From NCBI GenBank assembly GCA_006969745.1, contig CP030886.1, positions 3,879,234-3,943,233 of the forward strand: DNA of 64,000 nucleotides, given 5' to 3'. Under the pieces are notes generated by a model that saw only the letters and a list, made by a program, of their open reading frames with translations, searched no databases and had not been told where the DNA came from. Numbering within the stretch: position 1 is the first letter of the stretch; every line of letters begins with the position of its first letter. Shown piece after piece: positions 46,201 to 58,200 of the stretch. A program made the translations under genes and the position numbers. This DNA is from Cytophagaceae bacterium (GTDB lineage: Bacteria > Bacteroidota > Bacteroidia > Cytophagales > Cyclobacteriaceae).

Positions 46201-49200
46201 TACACTCGTTGATGTTACAGGTCCAAACTTGATTAATGAGGCATTAGATCAGACTGCTCCGGATGAATTAGAAATAACGTATCAAAGTGATGAAACTGGA
46301 ACCATACATTATGTAGTCACAACTTCTTCGGGGACACCTACTACAGGACAAATTTTAGCAGGTAATGACGATTCAGGGACAAGTACCAATGTGATTTCCA
46401 GTGGTAATTCTGCGGTTACCGTGACAGGTTCTGATCAAACTATTACCCTAAGTGGTTTGACAATGACTGAAACAACTTACTATGTACACTTTTATGAAGT
46501 GGATGCAATTGGTAATAATAGTTCAGTCGTATCTGCTAATACCTTAGTGGATCTGACGGCTCCAACCATTACGGATATTAATCTATTTGACACTGATTTT
46601 GATGGCTTTATTGATCGAATTGATGTTGTGTTTGACGATTTGATTGATACCGATAATAGTGCAATTCCGGTGATTGGAGATTTTGGAAATTTGATTTTAC
46701 CTGATGGACAAGCAGTAACAGGAGGTACTTTTTCAGACCCTGCCGGAGCCAGCAATACAGTTCAAATAACAAATATTAGCGATCAGGTTACTGCATCTAC
46801 TGCTTCTGGACTGGCAGAGATTAATTCCATGGTAGCTGGTGCGTGGGTGGATGATGCTGGAAATGCAATTTTAGCCACTGGTGCGGATGGAGAAACTGTA
46901 AACGATAATGCTCCACCTGCAATTATTGATGTAGCCTTTTATGATGATGTTTCTTCAGATGGTTTGATTGATAGATTAGTCTTAACATGGTCAGAGCCAA
47001 CTTTAGCGGCAGATGCTTCTTTGAGCGCCAATGAATTTACCGGTTTTGTAACGCTTGCAGATGGTAGTGCTGCAACTTTTGGTGGTGCAGTATTCAGCGG
47101 AGACGGAACTGCATCAATGAATATAACCGGGATTACTGGTCAGGTAAATCCAGCAACCAGTGTCAGGAATCCGATTGCTGCCGGTGATCCAATTACCTTC
47201 ATTGTAAATGGTATAACCAATCAATTTACTGACGGTACAAATACCACTTCCAATCCTGATGATAATCAATCATATACAGACATGGCACCTCCAATACTGA
47301 TTGGCTCCGTGCCAGCTGACGATGCTCCTAGTGCATCTCTTGGTGGTAACCTATCCTTAGCTTTTAGTGAGTGGGTTATATTAGGCTCTGGGTCAATTGA
47401 TATAATTGAAACTGGAGTAGGAAGCCATGATGATGTTGATGTAATCGCTGATGTTGGGCAAATAAGTGGTATAGGTTCCGATACTTTAGTTATTAATCCT
47501 GGAACAGATTATTCTATTTCTACCAATTACCATGTATTGATAGATGGTACTGCAATTGATGATCAGGCAAGCCTAGATTATGCTGGTATTGTTGATCCTA
47601 CAGATCTTAATTATACCACCACCAATGCCGATCTTGGTCCTGGTGATTTAGCGTTTACAGGATTTGATGAAAATGTTTCCGGTGATGCATTAATGGTTGT
47701 CTTACTAAGAGATTTTGATGGAAGTGGCACACCGATCACAATCACATTTATTGATGATGAGTGGAATGGTTCTGCTTTTGGCACAGGTGAGGGATATTTA
47801 ACGTGGGTGATTGATGGCACTATCCCAGCTGGAACTGAAATATTGTTTACAGAAGTTGATAATGGAAGTGCTGCAGTGGCAAGTCCTGCTGCAGCTGTTT
47901 CTGCGACTCAGTCTTTTACAAGAACAGGTTCATTTAATTTAAACAATGCTGATGAATCTGTTTGGGCAGTAGTTGGTACCCGTGCTTCTCCAGAAGCTTT
48001 CTTAACTTTTATTGTGACAACCGATGATTCGAATGATGTAAATTCTACCTCTGGAACAGGCTTGGATCCTGACGGAACTCTTAACACAGCAGATGATTTG
48101 TTTGTCATGAGTCAAACTGATGATGTTGACTATATGCAATACAGTACTGCAGCCGCAGACAGGAGTGGCGAAATGTCATTTGATGATTATTGGGTTAAAC
48201 TTAGAAATGAATCAACCTATTGGACGGTTTCTGGAAGTGGTAACATCGGCACTACCTTAAACGATTTCTCTATAGATAATTTTGATCCGGAGATTGCATC
48301 AATTGCATTTAACACCCCGGCAACATCACCTACGAACGCTGATGCTTTGATATGGGATGTTACTTTTTCAGATCTTATAGATGGTGGTGTGGTTGGTACT
48401 TCAGTTACGAATGTGGATGCTGCTGATTTTGCAGTTTCCGGAGGGACAACGGCTACTGTTACCAATGTAACCGGAAGTAACCTTGCTTATCAAGTGACTG
48501 TTAGTGGTGGTGACCTTGCAACTTTTAATGGATCTGTAACTCTAGGATTTTCCGGAGGACAAAACATTTCAGATGCAGCTGGGAATATTCTTGATGTCGG
48601 AGGCTCAACGCCTAGTCCCAATGAAGTAACCTATACAGTTGATAATACTGCACCTGGATTTGGTGCCAATAGTATTTCCAATTCAACTATTGCTGGTTTT
48701 GACATCAATACACAGTTAAACGAACTCGGTGATGTTTATTGGGTCGTGGTTGCTGATGGAGCTACAGCACCTTCTGTAGCACAGGTTATTGCTGGGCAAG
48801 ACAATACCGGTTCCGCTGCCTTAGATGCAGGAACCATTAACATTGATGTAGCATTTGCGACTCGCACCGGTACACCGACTGGACTCGCTTCAAATTCACC
48901 ATTCGATGTTTATATTGTTGGGGTTGATCAGGCCGGTAATCAGATGGCAGCTGTAACATTGCTTAATGCAAATACTACAGCTCCAGATGCCACATCTGAT
49001 ATAACTTTTGCAGGATCTTTTGGAGTAGCATTTGATTACTCGGATGCAAACAACCAACTAAATGATATTACCACTGTGCTTGGCGGTGAAGGTCATGCGA
49101 TAGGTAGATTAAGGATTAGAGATAATGCAAGCGGTGATAATTCACCAACCATTCTGGACAACTTGTCATTAGAAATTACCGGTCATGCCAACCTAAGAAG

Positions 49201-52200
49201 AATAGCATTATACGAACGCGGGACTGACAATGAAATAGGAGAGATAGCAGTATCTGGATCTACAGCAAACTTTACAGGGCTGAACTATTCCGTAGCAGAT
49301 GGAACACAAGAAGATGTTGATGTATATGTGACTTATTTGGCAAATGTAACAGATAATGATAACGTATTTTTCACAGTGAATGACGATGCTAATACTTCTG
49401 TAGCTGCTGTTGGATCATCAACATTTATCTCGCCAATCAGTGCATCACTTTCAAATTCTGACACCCAAACCATTACTGTTGTTGCTACAAATTATGCGTT
49501 TGCAGTAGACGCATCAGATGTTACTGTAGGGGTGGCCATGAGCCCAGCTGTACAGATTGAAGCTGTTGACGCTTTAGGCAGCAGGGATTTAGATTATTTC
49601 GGTGGAGCCAATATTACTTCTGATGGAACTATGAATCCAACACCTGTAGGAGTTTCACTTTTCGGTGGAATTGCAACTGCGGGTAGCATAATTCACACTG
49701 TTGCTGAAACTGGTAGAACGCTAACTGTCGCAGGTCCTCTCACATCAGCGAATAGTTCAACATTTACTGTAAGGCCATTAGATACTGACACCGACGCTCA
49801 ACTTGTGACCGGAGGCGAAACAACAGATATTGATTATGCTGCCAATCAGCAAACAAATCTCACAAGTGCTACAGGGGTTAGTTTGGCATCCATTGATATT
49901 ACCGATGCAGGAACACAAGATCAGATTGCAACAATTATAACGGGACTTCAATTTTCAATAACCAACGATGCATATCTGCGTCAGTTGGCTCTGTATGACG
50001 ACCTCAATAATGAGCTTGCTGAAATAACTGTTAGCGGATCTACGGCAACCTTTACAGGTATGTCATTCAATATACCTGATGGAACTACAGAAACAATTAC
50101 ACTAAGAGGGAGTTTCACAACTTCGGTTGTTGATAATACAAAAGTTTCTTTTACTCTTACTTCCGCTACCGCGCAGGCAACAGGATCTTCAAATTTCACC
50201 ACTGGGACAGTAGGCGGGACTTCATCCACTAGCGGAACAGATAACCAAATCGAAGTAATTGCTACTCGATTAACTTTCAGTGCCATAGAACCTCAAAGTT
50301 TTGTCAATGAGGCATTTTCAGCCACTATCCAGTCGGTTGATAATAATCTTGTTCAAGATGTGGATTACTCATCTTCTTTAACACTTAGTGCCGAATTTGG
50401 AGGAGGTACACTTTCAGGAACAACTACACCATCATTATCATCAGGTACTGTCACTGTTAATGACTTAGCGATTAATGTTGTGAATCCGCATAACGTACGA
50501 GCGACAGATGGTTCATTAATTGATGGAATTGGGGCGATAAATATTACAACTCCTGATACAGATACCCAGTTGGCAGACGGACCCCTCGATGAGTCCGTGA
50601 TAGTCATTAATTCCACAGATGATGCTGATCCGGGAATCAGCGTATTTGACTTTAGAATTTCCGATTCTGGAACTTCTGATGCAGCACCTACCTTGGTAAC
50701 CCAAATTAATATAAGACAAGGTGCTGGAACCTCAGTTGCTATTGATGATTGGACTGAAGTCTTTGCCGGCGCTCGTTTGACTGATAGCGATGGAAACACA
50801 CATGATGCTACTATGATTAATGCAACTAGTATTGAATTTGGTTCAATGCCTACCGGTTCATCTCAGATTGGAGAAGTAGTAGATGGAGCAATTAAAACAT
50901 ATACCTTGAGTCTATGGACATTGACCACTTTTGGAGGTACAGTTTCGGATGTCTTTGATGGTAAATTTGTTGAATTCGTTATTGATGATACCGACATTAC
51001 AACATCTCCTTCCGGTAGTGCAATGGATCCTGCAACCGTGGAAAGAACTAGTGGTAATATTGATACTGAGGTACAGGCCAGTCAATTGTCAATAACATCT
51101 TTCCCATCCAATATCTATTTGGACTTTGATTTCACAATTACTGTTGAGGCTGTCGATGCTAATGGCAACTTAGATTTGGATGAAAATTCTAACGTAACCA
51201 TTAGTACGATAGGAGGAAGCCCCGGAGGAGTTACAAGCTTGTCAGGAACGACAAATAGGCCACTTTCAAATGGGGTTTATACTTGGTCTGACTTACAAGT
51301 ATCTGTTGCTGGGACTTACCAATTCCAAATTGATGATACTGTGGTTCCGGTAATTAGTTTAGTGCAATCAGGAACCATTCCTACTTCCGATCCTGATAAT
51401 ACTTCCCTGTTAGATCGCGTGGCAGGTGAACAAACCACGCAAATAGAGTACATAAACTTTCAGGGCGCCATCGCAAGTATGACCACTGTAAATTCGGTAG
51501 AAGTACTTACTTTTCAAATAACTGATGCTGGTGGAGATGGTATTCCTACAATTATAAGTTCAATTGATGTAGACGAGCTATCAGGCAATGATGCTATGCT
51601 CAGAGGTATAGCCGTTTTTGATGGAACGACTCGACTTGGGTCAGTTGCTGCCGGAGCATCGAGTAGTATTCCCATCAGTCCTAATATAAGTGTGGCGGAT
51701 GGAACCTCAGCTACGTTTTCCCTTAGAGTAAGCTTTGAGAATACAGTGACTGACAATACACAATTTGAGTTTGATGTGACAGATGTGACTCAGCCAGGTA
51801 CAGCCTCATCAACTATACAGTCTCCAGCCAATATAAATGCTACAAGTACAACTGGAGCCAACGATAATACAATTAATGTGACTGCATCTACAATAGCAGT
51901 CTTAAGCATTGATAATCCGGTAATTGTTGGTCAGAATTTTACTGCAACAGCTGAGGCGAGAGATAGTAATGGGAATTTGGATTCAGATTTTACTAGTACG
52001 GTTACAGCGTCTACCAGTGTTGGACCAGGAGATATTGATACTTCAGGGGGTAATGATCAAGCGACAACTGCAGATGGTACATATGATTTTTCAAATAGTT
52101 TGAGTATCATAAATGGAGGGGGAATCCATACAATTTTGTTTGATGCTGGAGGAGGAGTTACTGGCACAGCAATGATAAATGCTATTTATAATACCTCAGA

Positions 52201-55200
52201 TATAATTATAGATCCGGGATTTACTCACCCTACATATATCAACTATATCCAGTTCAATGAAGCTACAATATTAAGCGGGTCAGGCAGCTCATTGGAGGTG
52301 GCAAGATTCCTTGTGAGAGATGGAGCCGGAACTGACACAGATAATTTGAGCACATTCGTGACGTCTATTCAAGTTAATTTGGATGCCGAAGCAGAAGATA
52401 ATGTGACTAATTTGGCACTGTTTGATAATTTAGGAAATCAAATAAGTACCCAACAAACAGTAAGTGGTTCTTCTGTTACCTTCACTATCCCATTTCCATT
52501 TCTTGAAGTGGCAGACGGAACAACGTTCGAGCTTAGATTAAGAGCGACATTCGATCAGGCTGCCAATATCAATGATGGAGAACAAATGCAGTTTTCTATT
52601 GGCCAAATAACTGATAATGATGGGGGAAATACTGAGTCTGATATTGCTGATAATACGCCCACTGGGATACAAACTCCAACCAATTTAGGAGATAATACAA
52701 TTGATGTAATTGGTGATCGTATTGTATTTACAACAGATCCGGGTTCGACCACTTATGAGAGAAACTCAGATAATATCAACTTTGACATAGAGGCACGTGA
52801 TGGCGTAGGCAACCTGGATACCGATGAAACATCGATTCTAAATATAACAGGGTCGAGTGCGCTGGGCGGATCAGCTACTGTTTTAAATGGCGCAACTGTT
52901 ACATTATCTGGAGGTACAGCTTCGAAAACCATACAAATTGATAATGAACATGAAAATATGACTTTGACTGTTTCTGATCCAGGACCAGCAGGTAGTAGGA
53001 CAGGAGGAACTACATTAACCACATCAGGTACATCAACATCAATTAATGTATACGATACGACAGACCCGATAATAGTTAGCAAAACTGCAGACCTTGAGCC
53101 AGATGATGGTGCAGTTGGTGTGACAATTTCTTCCATAAATAATGAAGGACTTAGATTGGTATTCTCTGAAGAAGTAGCAGTAAATCCTGGAGGAGGTAAT
53201 ATTGTCATAGAAGGTGATACGTCTCCAATAACAGAGCAGATAATTCTAGATATATTGTCTGATGTTACGATCAATCCGGATGGAGATAATCCAAATGAAG
53301 TAGAATTAACATTGCCTTCCTCATTGACTTCAGGAGTTCAGTATTATGTGATTATCCCAGCGAATACTTTCAGAGATGATCCAAACAACAATGTCAATAT
53401 CAATGGTGGCGGAGGAGTAGACGATGTAAATGATTTTGCAGGTTATTTGGCGGATACAGATTGGTCATGGACTATGGAAAATGTAGTTGCCATCGTAAAT
53501 GCAACTTATTCGCCTACAACCATATCTCTTGAATTTAACATACCAGTTCAGATAAGCGGCACTGCTGCTAATGTTGTGCCTTATTTCACTTTAACCGATC
53601 AGGGAGGTACAGGTTCAGTTCAAAGTTTAGCCTTAGCTACTTTGACAGACGGAACCGGAGGGGATGAATTTTTGGAGCTTAATGTTGATTTGAGTGGTGC
53701 GTTGGGCGATGTAGAAATCACCTATTCAGATCCAAGCGCGGGAGCTGCAGATGGTATTTCTGAAGATGGAAATGCGGCAATTGAACTTGCTGATATAACT
53801 GCAGGAAATGGACCGATATTAAATTTAGATAATACAATTCCAACACTATTCTCGGCGGCAGAGATTAGCACTACTGATATAACACTCACTTTCAGTGAAG
53901 AAGTGCAAATAGACACTGAAGTTGCTACTGATTTTGTAGTTACAGATGGTCAAGGAACCGGTTTTACTGTTACAAATTGGAATGACGCAACACCTACGGA
54001 TGATGAGCTCGAACTTGTAGTGAATAATTTTTCTGCTGCAGTTGGTGATTTGACGATAACGTATTCAAGAACATCTAGTAGAATTGAAGATTTTGGTGGA
54101 AATGGGCTTGTAACAGGACAAGTTGCAACAATTGATCGTGATGTCACCCCGCCTGTTTATACATCTGCAACAGCAAATCCAATGGTTGACCCAAATAGGA
54201 TCACTATGAATTTTAGCGAGGATGTTCAGACCAACGGTATTAATCTCTTGGATTTTACAGTAACAGATGGAGCTGCAAATAATTATGAAGTATTTGTTCA
54301 ATCTGCAAGTGGCTCAACTGTTCTATTGACTACAGCTGATTTTTCAGGTGCACTGGGCGATTTGACTGTCAGCTATACGAATAATAGTGGCGAAATCAGA
54401 GATTTTGGTGGAAATGTTGTTGCAACATCAAATCAAAGCATAGTATTAGATGCAATTAATCCGACAATGTTAAATGCATCAAAAACAACAGCGACGACTT
54501 TAACAGTATCTTTCGATGAGGATGTGCAACTAATAAATGGCGCAGGTACAACAACCGGATTTACTGTTGTTGATGAAGCGGGCAATCCTTTCACTATTAC
54601 GTCTCAGGCAGTTGGAGGAGATGCTACTGAGGTTATAATAACAACGTCAGGTAATTTTGATCTGGCAGTGGGTGACTTACTTGTTTCTTTTGCCGATCCG
54701 GGTGTAGGGCAAGATCGCATCTCTGACTTTTCGAATAATTTTGCAAACCCTATAGGTCCATTAACTATAGATCTCGACTATAACGAAACTCCAGTTCTAA
54801 CTGAGAATGCTCTGCCTCTCTCATCTGACGATGACCATGAACCAAATGACATACTAGGCGATGCGTTGGCAATGTTCCGAACGAATGGCACTGCAGATCC
54901 AAGTGCAAGAACACCTGTTAATATCCAGCCAGTATTGAATGGAAGTACGATTACTGTTTACAGAGATGCAGCCCTAACACAGGTAGCTCATCAAGAAGTA
55001 GGTGTTTCAAATGCTACCGGATACGATATTAGCGTGGCTGAGTTACTCAATGGCACAGCAGAAATAGACTTTACAGGTATAAACGATAATGGTACATATA
55101 CATTCTATATTACTGAAACTGCTCAAAATGGCATTGCTGGTGAAGGTCCTTCTGTTACATATTCAGTTGCGTTCCTTGATGAGATAGGGAACACTGAAGG

Positions 55201-58200
55201 AACCACAACTTTTAATGAAAACGGTGGTGATGTAGTTGGCTTATCTGTGGAGCATCCTAATGGGCAAATTTTACAATTTACTGGTAATGCGTTGAGTAAT
55301 TTCACGGGCAATGTGGGTGCCACTTCCACTATTGATTTTTTAGTTGATGCTGCATCAACTGGTCAAAATCAAATTGAGCTTTCATGGGAAAATTCCGCAT
55401 CACTTGTAGAGGCTACTTTTACTCCGGTTGACTTACTCTTTACAGTAAATGCTTCTGTTGAGGTATTTAGCAGTCCTACATCAGATAGGGCATTTGGAAG
55501 AAATGAAGGAATTGCAACTTTGGATATTAATAATGCTCTTGGAACATTTGACGTAGGTGAAGTAAGCGGCCAGACACCCGCTGTAAATTTCTACAATATT
55601 GAAGCTTATTATATTGTAAATGGAAATATTGATACGTCTATTGGTGTTCCTGGTAGAGCTAGTGCTGCAGGCGGTAATATTGCTGGAACTGTGTTGACAT
55701 ATGATGGCCCCACTTCAAGTGGAGGTACAAATCGCGGAGGGGCTATTGTTGCCGGGCAACCATCGTATATTAGTGGCGAGTGGCAATTCACAGCTACCGA
55801 CATAGCAACTGCTTTGGGTATGTCTTCTACCAAAGAGGTCGATACAATTAGACTGTATACAATTTCTCAAAGTGATGCACCAATTTTTTCTCAGGGTATA
55901 ATTTTCTTTGATGAGATATATGTTTATCCAGATCCAACAGTTACACTTACTAACTTAAGTAGTTTCTATTGCGAAGATGAAGATCCACTTTCAATAGAAG
56001 CAAGAATTGTTACATATTCCGGAGATGGAGGTGTTGACAGTACAGGTGTTATATCAAATGGATACTTGCTCACTTACTACGGTGCTGATAACACATATAC
56101 TACACCTGTTTCTAATGTAAATTTTTCAGGTGCAACAATAAATGGAGTTGTTCCATCAGGAACTCTTTCGAACATATTTGATCCATCAGACCCTAACCTG
56201 GATGGAGACGGAGTCTCTGGTGATGAAACAGGGTATTACAGAATAACCTATAACTCTGAAGGCCAAACAGCGGCAGGTACGGTAGGGCAGACCACATTTG
56301 ATTTTGAAGTAAGACTAATAGAGACAAGACCAGTTATTGATTTAACGGGAGGCTTGGACCTTACTGGCGGTTTGAACGATAATGGAACTGCAGCTGATGT
56401 GACTGACGATTACTATGTTTTTGAATTCTGTTCAGGAGTTGATGTAATTCCTAATATTACCATTGATGTTGCGGCATCACCATCTGACGCAAATGCATTA
56501 CTGGTTCCTAATTCTTCTTACAACTGGTATACAAGTAATGGTACACTAATAGTAAATGAGACAAACTCACTGGATCCGTTGACTTTATTTGCATCAAATC
56601 CACCTGCTGGTACGGTTCAGCAGGATATTTATGTTACAAGAATTGTTAATGGTTGCGAATCCGATTCGGTGGCAATAAGTATCCGTTCCTATGCAGTTCC
56701 ACAATCACCATCAATTAGTGTTACTGAATCAGTGGCAAATGATGGTAATGGCGATGGTACTAATGAAACAAATGTAGCAGAGGATGGAGGGGACTATTTC
56801 TTCGAATATTGCTCTCAGGCAAGTGCAGCGATTACTTACGATCAATTGCTTATTACTTCAAGTTTGGAAGATATCCCAGCTGATAGAGCATACGTAGAAA
56901 ACAGGACTTATTTTAGAATATATGATGCTGATGCCATTACTCCTTTATTTGAACTAACAAATACAGGAGGACCTTACTCCATTGATTTGGCAACCAGACC
57001 TGAGCTTGGAATTTCAAGCACGGCCGATGCCACTGCAGACGGTGTTGTTTTGAGAGAATTCTACATTTCCAAAATTGTTGCAGATAGTACATTCACTGAT
57101 CCAGTCAACGGTGAATTTATTGGATGTGAGAGTGAGTTAACCAAGGTGACAACTGCAATCTACACCTATCCTGAAATCCCAACAGATTTTACAGGAAATC
57201 CTAGAGATAATGCAGGTATAATTAACTATTATATGTGCGCAGGTGAAGATTTTCCTGATATAGGTGTTAATCCTCCTGCCACTGCAACCTTTGGTGAAAC
57301 GGAGTTTGAATGGTTTTCAGATGCTGCTCTTACGAATCAAGTTACTACTACCAATAGAAGGGGAGAAGTTGTTTCACAGAGCGATTTGGAAGGTCATTTA
57401 GGTGGAGCTGATTTCGATGCGGGTACAGCTGGCGTGTATACGTATTGGGTTAGATTCAGGTCTAACATTAACGATAACTCTGGATTTGCCGGATGTGAAA
57501 GTGATGTTCAAGAAGTTAATTTGACGGTATTCCCGCAATCTATAGTACCAACAGTTGATGTAACATCTGCTGAATTACTTTCAACAGTTACAGATCCATC
57601 AGTGATTGGAAACTTTGATGTTCAGTATAATTTCTGCGTCCAAGGAGGTACTGGATTGGATCCAAATACTATGTTCCAGAATTTTGTTAACTACCCAGGA
57701 ACACCAAATTCTAGTGAAAATGAAATGTTATGGTTTACTGCCAATTCGGCCGGAGATGCTGTGATCAGTTCAAATCCTGTAGCTTCTGGCGATGACTCTT
57801 CAAATCCAGGTAGAGATTTTATCGTTGATGCAACTGATTTACAAATTCAGAGTTCTGAAAATCAAACATTCAACTTTGCGGTAATTCATCGGGCTGATTT
57901 CTTCAGTGGATATAGCGGTTTCAGCGGTTGTTTTAGTGATGCGACTGATACGGTATTTGTTCAGGTTGTAGTAAGTACTATACCAGAAACACAGTTTAGT
58001 TTTTCAGGAATTACAGCCGGTGAAGTCACTTCTTTCGATTTTATCGATCAAAATAGTGTAGGCTCTGATGTGGATGTTACATTTGAAATCAGGGATATTA
58101 ATAATGCATTAGTTACCTCATTCTCTGATACAAGAGATGTTAGTGTGTTAAACCCTGACTTTCAACACACATTTGCAAATCCGGGTGTTTACGATGGTAT

